From Ampullaceana balthica (lineage: Eukaryota > Mollusca > Gastropoda > Lymnaeidae), in the NCBI GenBank assembly GCA_944989445.1, contig CALYLW010000161.1, positions 839,001 to 903,000 on the forward strand: a stretch of DNA of 64,000 nucleotides. Direction: 5' to 3'. The stretch's first letter is position 1, and each line of letters starts with the position of its first letter. The translations under genes were made by a program, and so were the position numbers. Below are positions 12,699 through 25,195 of this stretch, in pieces. The notes beneath the pieces are model-generated. The model saw only the letters and a list, made by a program, of their open reading frames with translations, was not told where the DNA came from and did not search any database.

Positions 12699-14899
12699 AA
12701 TATTAAATAACGTTTTAATAAAGCAAATATTGTAATACTTTCCTTAGTATAGGTCTAAATCCTATGACAGATTTAATATATAAACAAAAACTAAACTAAA
12801 ACTAGAAGAAAAAAATAATTTGAAAGCTAACGAAAAAAAGGCTCAAAAACAATAATGAAGCTGTATTAGGGATATTGGTCGGCGTTTAACAATCTCACTC
12901 GAGCCTGCCAGCATTTTGACGTAACCGCTGGTAACGTAACACCTGTGTAACACATCAATAAAATATATTGGGAAAGTCAAAGAAATGGCTGGTCACACAT
13001 TACACGTGTGATTGTGTGATGGATTGTGATGGCGTGAGTGAAAGTCTTATGTTGCTAATGTGTTTTGATGTAAGTTTTTGTCTTGTACTTATGGTTTCTG
13101 TTATTTTGAAAGACTGTGCGTTGGTGTTACGATTATCTTGATCAGTCAGTTGTTTTTTGTTGTTTTTTTTTGTGTTGTTGATGTCACGGGATTTCTCTAA
13201 TGTGACAAAATGTGTTGTAAAACTTTCATTCTTTCATATCCCATATGGTGTTAATGGGACATAAAAATATGTTGATGCATTGGTTTAACCAGTGTATTTT
13301 AAATGTAAATCTCATTGACTAATTTTATACTCCATTCAATTTCAAATATTTCCCCCCTGGGCACGAACGATTGTTAACCATATTTTTCACCCAAGATGAG
13401 TACCAAAAAATTGTTTCCTTATAAACACGTTTAAAACACCCTCTTCCTAATTCTCTCGATTTTTTGTTGTTGAGTTGTTCCGATTTTATCATCCAATTTT
13501 TAGGGCATATTTTCCCCTTATCACAACCTTGATTCTCTGTGATATCCAAGCCACCCGCCCCCACCCCCTTCACTTCCACGGGAGTTTTGGCCCCCGGTGC
13601 TATTTCTTTTAATAAAAATATGATTGTTCCGTTTAATATTAACTTTGGTTAAAAATATATATTGTTTATTCCTAAGTAAATCTAAAAATGTTTACTCCAC
13701 CCCACACGTTTTAGAATAATTACCTTAAATGTTATAACTTGAGACACATGCTCTTATTGCCTTCATATTTTAAATTTCATCAATGACATTAGAAAAATAT
13801 AACTTCTGCTTGTCTATTAAATTAAAGTTGACCAGGTAAAATTCTTGTTGAATTCGAGCTAAATACATTAGAATGTTGCAACATTTAATTGTTAAAAATT
13901 CGCAGTGTCATAATCCAGCACGTTAAAAAGATATACAACACATACAATTCAGACAATTATCTCAAAAAGTTCACTGGTTTAACTTTTAAATTAAACGGAG
14001 GTGGAGGGAAGGTGGTGGTGAGGGGTCTTCAGTATTAAAAAAAGAACGTTGACGGTGTAAGCATTCTAATTTCAGTTTCAGACACCATGTACAAATTCAA
14101 TAATAACGAAATTGTTATTTGTGATCACTATAAATGCCACAAAACTAGCTGATTCCAGCTACAAGACAATTAGAACATTTTTTTAAAATTTAAAATTCTT
14201 GTGAAATTGGTTCAGAGAACTTATTAGTTACACGGTGATCGCCCTCGACCTAGTCTACATGGATTTTTTTCTCTTTCCATTGTTTAGGAATTCATGGCTA
14301 ATATTTACTAATACAGCTGAACTTTGGGCAATATTTATACATTTTTTTCCACTTACCTGGAACAGATTTGAGTTTAGACAAAAACTTGATGATCTGCAAT
14401 AACAACACCGATATTCAATGTACATGCAAAAATCACTTATGAGCCGCTCGTAAGCCGACCCCAACATTTTCCTCTAGATTTTGTCCCCAAAAATTAGGCT
14501 TTAGAACTAGCATAAAAGGTACTTTTATTGTCGTTTTGGACAAGGGAAGATCATTATAAATTATAAGGCATAATGTTTTGTAATGAGAGCAAAGTTTCTA
14601 TTTGGTTGTCGGAACTTATCTCTATACAAAGAAACCGCCACCACCACCACCATGATCTCCCTGTTTTCAGTCAAATTGGATGGCAAAATTTTAGCAACAT
14701 TTGAACGTGAATTTATGTTAAAAAAAATTCGAATGCTTAAAGTGCAAATACGAATGCATCATCCCAAAACGCTTTAAAATGTTAATATTAGTATTCTAAA
14801 TATGTTAGCAAAAATCAAGGGTTTGAGTTCATTGGCAGCATTATCTTCGCTTTGTTCTCTCTCCGGACACCCTCACCACTTAGACGCAGCATCTCCACC
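12699..14899. other. Intergenic sequence, no gene recognised
   Basis: AT-rich sequence with short frames only. The 13325-13579 minus-strand frame and the 14255-14467 minus-strand frame show no domain. I see no tandem repeats or inverted termini beyond the start of the next element at 14900. Confidence 0.55.
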
Positions 14900-16769
14900 C
14901 ATGGGCGTCGCTAGGAATCTTTCCAGGGGGGGGGGAAACACGTTTTTTAATTTAACTGACAATGTCATACAGGTTCAATTTTCAATTAAATTCAAGTTAA
15001 GTATAACATAAGGGCCGAAAAAGCCAAAGAAATTAATAAGACTTACAAATTAGTAACATAATAGCTAAAATACAACATATATTAATGCATTTAATAAATT
15101 AAAAACGTAAGTCTCACGAGAAAATTAAATTTTGCTGTGACATAATATACGTGTAGAAACTGCAGGATCACCAAAGATGGATATCAGAAATTTTTTTACA
15201 GGCTCAAAGAGCAATCGCGAGATTCCGAAATGCCGTTATTAGAAGATTTTGGGGCGTCTGCAGCATCTGACTTATCATTGGCATTGAGGACAACAGTACA
15301 AGCTCAACAGCCAGACACAACTGAAGCAACTGTTTCTAATTTGATTGTCGCTGACACTTATTCATTTCTTAAATTGGATATTGGAAGGTATGTCTGGACA
15401 CACGACCTTTCAAATGAGTTGAAATTGCAGCTGATTCGTGATTGTTGGGCCCCTGATAAAAAGTATGATTTTAGAGCTGACAGTAGGAAAACAGAGTTTT
15501 TAGTTTTTAGATATACATGGTTATCAGACTATTCACCTTGGCTTGTATACTCGCAATTAATGTTAAAAGGTTCCTTTTGCAAATATTGCGTGTTGTTTTC
15601 GCAAAAGGTAATTCGATGAGTTCAGTGGGCATTTGTCATCAAAACATGCACAAAATATAAAGATTTCAACGAAGATGCATGTAGCCACATGCAAAGCACA
15701 TGACACAAAGGCTCTCATGAAGATGGAAGCAATTTTGTTGCATTATGGAATCCAAAGCAGTTTCTATAGATAAGCAGTTGGACTCATCATTTAGAAGACA
15801 AATTCAGGAAAATCGCAACAAACTATGGGGCCCATCATTTCTACAATCCTATTTTGCGGCATGCATGATTTAGCACTTCATGGAAAAGAATGTTAGAGTA
15901 CCATGTTGAATCTGGAGATGTAAGTTTTTGGTAATCATTTGCCAATTGGTTCTTGTAGTGCTAAGTATATCTCGGCAACTACGCAAAACACTATAATCGA
16001 AATGTGTGGGTCTCTCTTGCGTGAAGACATTGTTCATGAAGAAAATAATTCAGTTGCATTTTCTATACTTGCCGACGAGACAAATGACATTTCAGGCATT
16101 GAGCAGATGTCACTTGGTGTTAGATTTGTCAAAGAACAAAATGGGAAAATGATGGTCACAGAAGAATTCCTGGGATATATTCCAATTGTCGATAAAACAG
16201 CTGAAGGTTTGGCCAACACCATCAGTACAAATTCATTAGAATTTGGATTAGATATGACAAAGCTTATTGAACAAGGATACGACGGATATTCTACAATGGC
16301 AGGTAAAGAAAGAGGAGTCCAAGCAATAATTCGAAAAAGTACCCAAAAGCAGCATTTGTACATTGCAGTTCACATAAACTAAATCTTGTCGTGAACGATT
16401 TAAATAATGTGAATGGTGTACGAAACACAATAGAAACAATTAGGTCAATTATAGAGAAAGTAATCAGCGAAGAAACCTAATTCCAAATGCTCCTTTGCTA
16501 TGTGAAACTAGATGGACACATACATATAAAAACTTGCGGATTTTTGTTGCAAATGTGACAGAAATTATTAAACAAGTGGAATATTTAGAGCAATCAGTAA
16601 TGTAATCAGTTATACTTGCAGATATAATTCTTTTTTATGTTTGATATATGTACACTGTCTTCAATGTAATAAACTTTCAGGAAATTTGGTTCAGTTTAAT
16701 TGTAAGAACTTTATGATATTTTTTATAAAATTTAGGGCCCCCTTGCCCCCCGCCTTGTATACGCCCATG
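14900..16769 (+). mobile_element. hAT transposon with decayed ZMYM1-like transposase
   Basis: The element is bounded by CATGGGCGTCGCTAGG on the left and CCTTGTATACGCCCATG on the right, which share CATGGGCGT as an inverted terminus. The 8-base duplication TCTCCACC flanks it on both sides (14892-14899 and 16770-16777), as expected for a hAT insertion. The interior carries a broken transposase on the + strand. Its C-terminal dimerisation domain is absent, so the copy is internally deleted as well as frameshifted. The left flank includes a run of G (TCCAGGGGGGGGGG). Confidence 0.9.
15177..16605 (+). pseudogene. hAT transposase pseudogene (TTF-zinc-finger / DUF4371, ZMYM1-like)
   Basis: A start at 15177 reads MDIRNFFTGSKS, typical of the N-terminus of these transposases. 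A frameshift near 15230 moves the reading into a 129-codon frame with the TTF-type zinc-finger motif CKYCVLFS near its end. After several stops (15620-15930) the frame at 15939-16382 resumes with FSILADETNDISGIEQMSLG, matching the DUF4371 'DE(S/T)TDIS...EQ' pattern. Downstream, in a third frame, the fragment LLCETRWTHTYKN carries the LCETRW motif. The C-terminal hAT dimerisation region is missing. At least three frame breaks make this non-functional. The element provides its ends: hAT termini and an 8-bp duplication. Confidence 0.88.
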
Positions 16770-16873
16770 TCTCCACCCCACCCCCCCACCAATGGTTTTT
16801 GTGATAAGGTGAAAAGGCAGTGGTCAATTTTTGGAGTGGTTGGTTTCCAGGGAAGATATTGTAGCAAGATAGG

Positions 16874-19800
16874 TCAGTAGTCCGGGGTTGGAGTGTTGAT
16901 CAGTATATCCAGGGTTGGAGTGTTGATCAGTAGTCCAGGGTTGGAGTGTTGATCAGTAGTCCAGGGTTGGAGTGTTGATCAGTAGTCCAGGGTTGGAGTG
17001 TTGATCAGTAGTCCAGGGTTGGAGTGTTGATCAGTAGTCCGGGGTTGGAGTGTTGATCAGTATATCCAGGGTTGGAGTGTTGATCAGTAGTCCAGGGTTG
17101 GAGTGTTGATCAGTAGTCCAGGGTTGGAGTGTTGATCAGTAGTCCAGGGTTTGAGTGTTGATCAGTAGTCCAGGGTTGGAGTGTTGATCAGTAGTCCAGG
17201 GTTGGAGTGTTGATCAGTAGTCCAGGGTTGGAGTGTTGATCAGTATCCAGGGTTGGAGTGTTGATCAGTAGTCCAGGGTTGGAGTGTTGATCAGTAGTCC
17301 AGGGTTTGAGTGTTGATCAGTAGTCCAGGGTTTGAGTGTTGATCAGTAGTCCAGGGTTTGAGTGTTGATCAGTAGTCCAGGGTTTGAGTGTTGATCAGTA
17401 GTCCAGGGTTGGAGTGTTGATCAGTAGTCCAGGGTTGGAGTGTTGATCAGTATATCCAGGGTTGGAGTGTTGATCAGTAGTCCAGGGTTGGAGTGTTGAT
17501 CAGTAGTCCAGGGTTTGAGTGTTGATCAGTAGTCCAGGGTTGGAGTGTTGATCAGTAGTCCAGGGTTGGAGTGTTGATCAGTAGTCCAGGGTTTGAGTGT
17601 TGATCAGTAGTCCAGGGTTGGAGTGTTGATCAGTAGTCCAGAGTTGAGAGTGTTGATCAGTAGTCCAGGGTTGGAGTGTTGATCAGTAGTCCAGGGTTTG
17701 AGTGTTGATCAGTAGTCCAGAGTTAGAGTGTTGATCAGTAGTCCAGAGTTAGAGTGTTGATCAGTAGTCCAGAGTTGGAGTGTTGATCAGTAGTCCAGGG
17801 TTGGAGTGTTGATCAGTAGTCCAGGGTTGGAGTGTTGATCAGTAGTCCAGGGTTGGAGTGTTGATCAGTAGTCCAGGGTTTGAGTGTTGATCAGTAGTCC
17901 AGGGTTGGAGTGTTGATCAGTAGTCCAGGGTTTGAGTGTTGATCAGTAGTCCAGGGTTGGAGTGTTGATCAGTAGTCCAGGGTTGGAGTGTTGATCAGTA
18001 TCCAGGGTTGGAGTGTTGATCAGTAGTCCAGGGTTGGAGTGTTGATCAGTAGTCCAGGGTTTGAGTGTTGATCAGTAGTCCAGGGTTGGAGTGTTGATCA
18101 GTAGTCCAGGGTTGGAGTGTTGATCAGTAGTCCAGGGTTTGAGTGTTGATCAGTAGTCCAGGGTTTGAGTGTTGATCAGTAGTCCAGAGTTGGAGTGTTG
18201 ATCAGTAGTCCAGAGTTAGAGTGTTGATCAGTAGTCCAGGGTTGGAGTGTTGATCAGTAGTCCAGAGTTAGAGTGTTGATCAGTAGTCCAGGGTTGGAGT
18301 GTTGATCAGTAGTCCAGGGTTTGAGTGTTGATCAGTAGTCCAGAGTTGGAGTGTTGATCAGTACTCCAGAGTTGGAGTGTTGATCAGTAGTCCAGAGTTA
18401 GAGTGTTGATCAGTAGTCCAGAGTTGGAGTGTTGATCAGTAGTCCAGAGTTAGAGTGTTGATCAGTAGTCCAGAGTTGGAGTGTTGATCAGTAGTCCAGA
18501 GTTAGAGTGTTGATCAGCAGTCCAGGGTTGGAGTATTGATCAGTAGTCCCGAGTTGGAGTGTTGATCAGTAGTCCAGAGTTAGAGTGTTGATCAGTAGTC
18601 CAGAGTTGGAGTGTTGATCAGTAGTCCAGAGTTAGAGTGTTGATCAGTAGTCCAGGGTTGGAGTGTTGATCAGTAGTCCAGAGTTGGAGTGTTGATCAGT
18701 AGTCCAGGGTTGGAGTGTTGATCAGTAGTCCAGGGTTTGAGTGTTGATCAGTAGTCCAGGGTTTGAGTGTTGATCAGTAGTCCAGAGTTAGAGTGTTGAT
18801 CAGTAGTCCAGAGTTAGAGTGTTGATCAGTAGTCCAGAGTTGGAGTGTTGATCAGTAGTCCAGGGTTGGAGTGTTGATCAGTAGTCCAGGGTTGGAGTGT
18901 TGATCAGTAGTCCAGGGTTGGAGTGTTGATCAGTAGTCCAGGGTTTGAGTGTTGATCAGTAGTCCAGGGTTGGAGTGTTGATCAGTAGTCCAGGGTTTGA
19001 GTGTTGATCAGTAGTCCAGGGTTGGAGTGTTGATCAGTAGTCCAGGGTTGGAGTGTTGATCAGTATATCCAGGGTTGGAGTGTTGATCAGTAGTCCAGGG
19101 TTGGAGTGTTGATCAGTAGTCCAGGGTTTGAGTGTTGATCAGTAGTCCAGGGTTGGAGTGTTGATCAGTAGTCCAGGGTTGGAGTGTTGATCAGTATATC
19201 CAGGGTTGGAGTGTTGATCAGTAGTCCAGGGTTTGAGTGTTGATCAGTAGTCCAGGGTTGGAGTGTTGATCAGTAGTCCAGGGTTGGAGTGTTGATCAGT
19301 ATATCCAGGGTTGGAGTGTTGATCAGTAGTCCAGGGTTGGAGTGTTGATCAGTAGTCCAGGGTTTGAGTGTTGATCAGTAGTCCAGGGTTGGAGTGTTGA
19401 TCAGTAGTCCAGGGTTGGAGTGTTGATCAGTAGTCCAGGGTTTGAGTGTTGATCAGTAGTCCAGGGTTTGAGTGTTGATCAGTAGTCCAGGGTTGGAGTG
19501 TTGATCAGTAGTCCAGAGTTAGAGTGTTGATCAGTAGTCCAGGGTTGGAGTGTTGATCAGTAGTCCAGAGTTAGAGTGTTGATCAGTAGTCCAGGGTTGG
19601 AGTGTTGATCAGTAGTCCAGGGTTTGAGTGTTGATCAGTAGTCCAGAGTTGGAGTGTTGATCAGTAGTCCAGAGTTGGAGTGTTGATCAGTAGTCCAGAG
19701 TTAGAGTGTTGATCAGTAGTCCAGGGTTGGAGTGTTGATCAGTAGTCCAGGGTTTGAGTGTTGATCAGTAGTCCAGGGTTTGAGTGTTGATCAGTAGTCC

Positions 19801-22800
19801 AGAGTTGGAGTGTTGATCAGTAGTCCAGAGTTGGAGTGTTGATCAGTAGTCCAGAGTTAGAGTGTTGATCAGTAGTCCAGGGTTGGAGTGTTGATCAGTA
19901 GTCCAGAGTTAGAGTGTTGATCAGTAGTCCAGAGTTAGAGTGTTGATCAGTAGTCCAGGGTTGGAGTGTTGATCAGTAGTCCAGAGTTAGAGTGTTGATC
20001 AGTAGTCCAGAGTTAGAGTGTTGATCAGTAGTCCAGAGTTAGAGTGTTGATCAGTAGTCCAGAGTTGGAGTGTTGATCAGTAGTCCAGAGTTAGAGTGTT
20101 GATCAGTAGTCCAGGGTTGGAGTGTTGATCAGTAGTCCAGAGTTAGAGTGTTGATCAGTAGTCCAGAGTTGGAGTGTTGATCAGTAGTCCAGAGTTAGAG
20201 TGTTGATCAGCAGTCCAGGGTTGGAGTATTGATCAGTAGTCCAGAGTTGGAGTGTTGATCAGTAGTCCAGAGTTAGAGTGTTGATCAGTAGTCCAGAGTT
20301 GGAGTGTTGATCAGTAGTCCAGAGTTAGAGTGTTGATCAGTAGTCCAGGGTTGGAGTGTTGATCAGTAGTCCAGAGTTGGAGTGTTGATCAGTAGTCCAG
20401 GGTTGGAGTGTTGATCAGTAGTCCAGGGTTTGAGTGTTGATCAGTAGTCCAGGGTTTGAGTGTTGATCAGTAGTCCAGAGTTGGAGTGTTGATCAGTAGT
20501 CCAGAGTTGGAGTGTTGATCAGTAGTCCAGAGTTAGAGTGTTGATCAGTAGTCCAGGGTTGGAGTGTTGATCAGTAGTCCAGGGTTTGAGTGTTGATCAG
20601 TAGTCCAGAGTTAGAGTGTTGATCAGTAGTCCAGAGTTAGAGTGTTGATCAGTAGTCCAGAGTTGGAGTGTTGATCAGTAGTCCAGGGTTTGAGTGTTGA
20701 TCAGTAGTCCAGGTTTGGAGTGTTGATCAGTAGTCCAGGGTTGGAGTGTTGATCAGTAGTCCAGGGTTTGAGTGTTGATCAGTAGTCCAGGGTTGGAGTG
20801 TTGATCAGTAGTCCAGGGTTTGAGTGTTGATCAGTAGTCCAGGGTTGGAGTGTTGATCAGTAGTCCAGGGTTGGAGTGTTGATCAGTATATCCAGGGTTG
20901 GAGTGTTGATCAGTAGTCCAGGGTTGGAGTGTTGATCAGTAGTCCAGGGTTTGAGTGTTGATCAGTAGTCCAGGGTTGGAGTGTTGATCAGTAGTCCAGG
21001 GTTGGAGTGTTGATCAGTATATCCAGGGTTGGAGTGTTGATCAGTAGTCCAGGGTTGGAGTGTTGATCAGTAGTCCAGGGTTTGAGTTTTGATCAGTAGT
21101 CCAGGGTTTAAGTGTTGATCAGTAGTCCAGGGTTGGAGTGTTGATCAGTAGTCCAGGGTTTGAGTGTTGATCAGTAGTCCAGGGTTGGAGTGTTGATCAG
21201 TAGTCCAGGGTTGGAGTGTTGATCAGTATATCCAGGGTTGGAGTGTTGATCAGTAGTCCAGGGTTGGAGTGTTGATCAGTAGTCCAGGGTTTGAGTGTTG
21301 ATCAGTAGTCCAGGGTTGGTGTGTTGATCAGTAGTCCAGGGTTGGAGTGTTGATCAGTAGTCCAGGGTTTGAGTGTTGATCAGTAGTCCAGGGTTTGAGT
21401 GTTGATCAGTAGTCCAGAGTTGGAGTGTTGATCAGTAGTCCAGAGTTGGAGTGTTGATCAGTAGTCCAGAGTTAGAGTGTTGATCAGTAGTCCAGGGTTG
21501 GAGTGTTGATCAGTAGTCCAGGGTTTGAGTGTTGATCAGTAGTCCAGAGTTAGAGTGTTGATCAGTAGTCCAGAGTTAGAGTGTTGATCAGTAGTCCAGA
21601 GTTGGAGTGTTGATCAGTAGTCCAGGGTTGGAGTGTTGATCAGTAGTCCAGGGTTGGAGTGTTGATCAGTAGTCCAGGGTTGGAGTGTTGATCAGTAGTC
21701 CAGGGTTGGAGTGTTGATCAGTAGTCCAGGGTTGGAGTGTTGATCAGTAGTCCAGGGTTTGAGTGTTGATCAGTAGTCCAGGGTTGGAGTGTTGATCAGT
21801 AGTCCAGGGTTGGAGTGTTGATCAGTATATCCAGGGTTGGAGTGTTGATCAGTAGTCCAGGGTTGGAGTGTTGATCAGTAGTCCAGGGTTTGAGTGTTGA
21901 TCAGTAGTCCAGGGTTGGAGTGTTGATCAGTAGTCCAGGGTTAGAGTGTTGATCAGTAGTCCAGGGTTTGAGTGTTGATCAGTAGTCCAGGGTTTGAGTG
22001 TTGATCAGTAGTCCAGAGTTGGAGTGTTGATCAGTAGTCCAGAGTTAGAGTGTTGATCAGTAGTCCAGGGTTGGAGTGTTGATCAGTAGTCCAGAGTTAG
22101 AGTGTTGATCAGTAGTCCAGGGTTGGAGTGTTGATCAGTAGTCCAGGGTTTGAGTGTTGATCAGTAGTCCAGAGTTGGAGTGTTGATCAGTAGTCCAGAG
22201 TTGGAGTGTTGATCAGTAGTCCAGAGTTAGAGTGTTGATCAGTAGTCCAGGGTTGGAGTGTTGATCAGTAGTCCAGGGTTTGAGTGTTGATCAGTAGTCC
22301 AGAGTTGGAGTGTTGATCAGTAGTCCAGAGTTAGAGTGTTGATCAGTAGTCCAGAGTTAGAGTGTTGATCAGTAGTCCAGGGTTGGAGTGTTGATCAGTA
22401 GTCCAGAGTTAGAGTGTTGATCAGTAGTCCAGGGTTTGAGTGTTGATCAGTAGTCCAGAGTTGGAGTGTTGATCAGTAGTCCAGAGTTAGAGTGTTGATC
22501 AGTAGTCCAGAGTTAGAGTGTTGATCAGTAGTCCAGAGTTAGAGTGTTGATCAGTAGTCCAGAGTTTGAGTGTTGATCAGTAGTCCAGAGTTGGAGTGTT
22601 GATCAGTAGTCCAGAGTTTGAGTGTTGATCAGTAGTCCAGAGTTGGAGTGTTGATCAGTAGTCCAGAGTTAGAGTGTTGATCAGTAGTCCAGGGTTGGAG
22701 TGTTGATCAGTAGTCCAGAGTTAGAGTGTTGATCAGTAGTCCAGAGTTGGAGTGTTGATCAGTAGTCCAGAGTTAGAGTGTTGATCAGCAGTCCAGGGTT

Positions 22801-23070
22801 GGAGTATTGATCAGTAGTCCAGAGTTGGAGTGTTGATCAGTAGTCCAGAGTTGGAGTGTTGATCAGTAGTCCAGAGTTGGAGTGTTGATCAGTAGTCCAG
22901 AGTTAGAGTGTTGATCAGTAGTCCAGGGTTGGAGTGTTGATCAGTAGTCCAGAGTTGGAGTGTTGATCAGTGGTCCAGAGTTGGAGTGTTGATCAGTAGT
23001 CCAGAGTTGGAGTGTTGATCAGTAGTCCAGAGTTGGAGTGTTGATCAGTAGTCCAGAGTTGTAGGGTTGA
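16874..23070. repeat. 26-bp satellite array, ~240 copies
   Basis: The unit is 26 bp, containing TTGATCAGTAGTCCAGGG followed by TTGGAGTG. Four common variants differ at the GGGTTGG / GGGTTTG / GAGTTGG / GAGTTAG positions. Occasional 27-bp units carry CAGTATATCC and 25-bp units carry CAGTATCC. Almost every unit contains the palindrome TGATCA. A rare double variant (CAGCAGTCC plus GGAGTATTG) appears at about 18515, 20208 and 22786, each time in the same neighbourhood of variants. This shows that blocks of about 1.7 and 2.6 kb were amplified as units. There are no spacers, so this is a satellite and not a CRISPR-like array. Confidence 0.96.
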
Positions 23071-23629
23071 TGGGTTGAGGTCAATGGAGATGGAGATGAA
23101 AGAGCTGTGGATTGTGTGTGAGGTATTGGAGGCTGGTGGACTAGAGAGACAAGTTATGGAGCAGGTAGGGTAAAGATGATGACGTGTTCGGTGTAGATGT
23201 AGTAAAGGGAGAATCAGGGAGTTTAGAATAACGGAATTAGTTTGGAGAAGGTAGTGGAGGTGCTTTGTAGATGTTGGACGAGTGTGTGTGTAAATGGCTG
23301 AGTATACGTGATTAAATTGGAGGCAATTAAAATGAACTCAACATATTAGTATTAACGAGAGGTACAAGGTGATTCAACTGTCGCGGCAGACTGTATTTAT
23401 TAGAAAAAATTAATGAAAGAAAATAAAAACAACAACCTTCTCGACTTTTAAATGGGGCTGTCTTAAGAAACAATAGATATACGTATTTAAAAATGATATA
23501 TTTTAAATCCCAGTTTGAGATATAATCACATGTTTCTTGCTAGATAGGTGGAGAAAAAAAACATTCCCTATGTAATGATCTCCACAAGAATTTGCTTAAA
23601 AACAAATGTAGTCATTTGTCTTCCATATT
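23071..23629. other. Sequence between the 26-bp array and the dispersed repeats
   Basis: The first 250 bases are G-rich on the + strand and look like a degenerate continuation of the satellite flank (GGAGATGGAGATGAAAGAGC). The rest is AT-rich. No gene is seen. Confidence 0.5.
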
Positions 23630-24040
23630 AAATCCTTTATATTAACCTTACCGTCTTGTCGTTGTCTCTCTGTCTGTCGTGGTCCCAACCGCGGAAAAAC
23701 AAAAGTAAAAAGTGCCCCACTTCCTGTGATCCTATCGAGCTGAAATTTTTCACTTAGACTTTTGTCACCTAAAAATACATTGTATCAACATTTCAGATCG
23801 ATCGCATGTACCACAATTAAATTAATGAATTTTTAGCTTATCGCTATGTATCTCTATGTAGCATGTATAGCCGTCTGCTATAGTTGACCTCCACGGATCA
23901 CTGGAGGTTCACTTCAGCCCTCGATGTCACAGGGTCTGTCGCGCGGTGCGTATTATATTGAAAATAATCAATACTTTTAGTTATGTCTCATTTTTAAGGG
24001 ATTTATAGTCAAAGACTTTATTTTTATAGGTTGTTTAATT
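23630..24040. repeat. Dispersed repeat family X, copy a
   Basis: The copy begins AAATCCTTTATATTAACC. It contains CGGAAAAACAAAAGTAAAAA, GAGCTGAAATTTTT and CAGATCGATCG, and ends with ATACTTTTAGTTATGTCTCA then AAGGGATTTATAGTCAAAGA. The start (AAATCC.TTATAT) and the near-end (TAAGGGATTT) are inverted relative to each other, so this may be a terminal-inverted-repeat element. No coding capacity is seen. It lies head to tail with copy b. Confidence 0.85.
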
Positions 24041-24510
24041 AAATCCCTTATAAGCCTTATATTAACTTCACCATCTTGACGTTCTCTCTGTCTCTCTTTC
24101 TGTCTGTCGTAGTCACGCCCTCGGAAAAAAACAAAAGTAAAAAATGACCCACTCCCCGTGATGTTAGCGATCTGAAATTTTGCACATAGACTCTTGTCAC
24201 CTAACTATGCATTGTATCAAAAATTCAGATCGAATTTGCCGTAATTAAATTAATGCATTTTTAGTTTGTCTCTATATAGCATGTGTAGCCGTCTGCTATA
24301 GTTGACCTTCACGGGTCACTGGAGTTCACTTCAGCCATCGATGACCACATCCCCGTATTTTACAGCAAGGGAAGTTCAGTTACGTTCAGTCTGTAAATCT
24401 TTGCCGCGTGGTACATATTATATTGAACATAATCAATACTTTTAGTTATGTCTCATATATAAGGGATTTATAGTCAATAACTTTGTTTTTACGGGTTGCT
24501 TAATTTAGCC
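24041..24510. repeat. Dispersed repeat family X, copy b
   Basis: This is a second copy immediately after copy a and in the same orientation. It shares the internal words TCACTGGAGTTCACTTCAGCC and CATAATCAATACTTTTAGTT and the end TCTCATATATAAGGGATTTA, given here in pieces of at most 20-21 bases of the repeat. It sits 340 bp upstream of the usherin start codon, so it could lie within the gene's 5' flank. Confidence 0.85.
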
Positions 24511-24757
24511 TGTTTAGAATGTCAAAATCATTTGAAACTTAAGTAAGTGATTTTTTAAAACAACAAATCGATCTTATATCGATACCGAGTAAATGGATTA
24601 GTCAATCAACTTTTGATTTGTGTTTGGTCATTTTCCATATGTACAGACAGTTTGATGTGTCCCTCGTTTTATTATTTGCTCAGTACGTCAATGAATGGAC
24701 AGAAATTTAACCGTGCCCAGAAGCTCTAAGGATTGCAGGTATGACACATCTAAGATG

Positions 24758-24765
24758 TGACGTCA
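24758..24765. promoter_or_regulatory. Perfect CRE-type palindrome upstream of USH2A
   Basis: The 8-base palindrome TGACGTCA, the consensus CREB/ATF site, lies 95 bp upstream of the proposed start codon at 24853. Function is not shown by sequence. The same octamer is frequent in this window because one transposon family carries it, but this copy is not inside a recognised element. Confidence 0.35.
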
Positions 24766-24852
24766 TCATCTTCAAGACAGCGGAGAACGTCATCGCCACC
24801 AAAATATTCCTGTAGACAAAGGCTTTGGATTATTTATATTCTCTGTGATAAT

Positions 24853-25195
24853 ATGGGCACCTTGTTTTACCACCACCCTGCACACCGTCCAGTATTTATG
24901 AAACATAGCCTGGCATGTTTTCGGATTTTTCAAGCACTCTTCATCCTTTTACTGACCTCGACGCCACCTGGCAACAACGCCCAGGCGTCTCGGAGGTTCC
25001 CTCCCCTGTTCAACGCCGCCCTTGAACGACCAGTGTGGACCAATCCAACGTCCAGCACATGTGGGGGGCCGGCCATGGAGGCGTATTGCTTGAGCAACAC
25101 TAGCGTCGAGTCCATCAACAGATGTCTCCAGGGTTATTGTAAGAACACCTGCCCGGGAAGGAGCGCACTTCCAGAGGCATTCAACATGCTCCTAG
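24853..25195 (+). CDS. USH2A: USH2A exon 1: signal peptide and N-terminus
   Basis: An in-frame TAA at 24751 closes the frame upstream, so translation starts inside this exon. ATG 24853 has the better start context (A at -3, G at +4). ATG 24898 (MKHSLACFRIFQALFILLL) would give a more ordinary signal peptide; both are in frame and either may be used. The hydrophobic stretch ends before a likely cleavage after NNAQA. The following CGGPAMEAYC...CLQGYCKNTCP cysteine pattern corresponds to the N-terminal cysteine segment of usherin. Donor CTAG|GTCTGT, phase 1. Confidence 0.85.

Noticed and set aside
13325..13579. 84-codon minus-strand frame
   Set aside because: No recognisable domain, no splice context and no codon pattern distinguishing it from background.
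16874..23070. Regular short repeats that could suggest a CRISPR array
   Set aside because: The units are directly adjacent with no spacers, and the genome is clearly animal.
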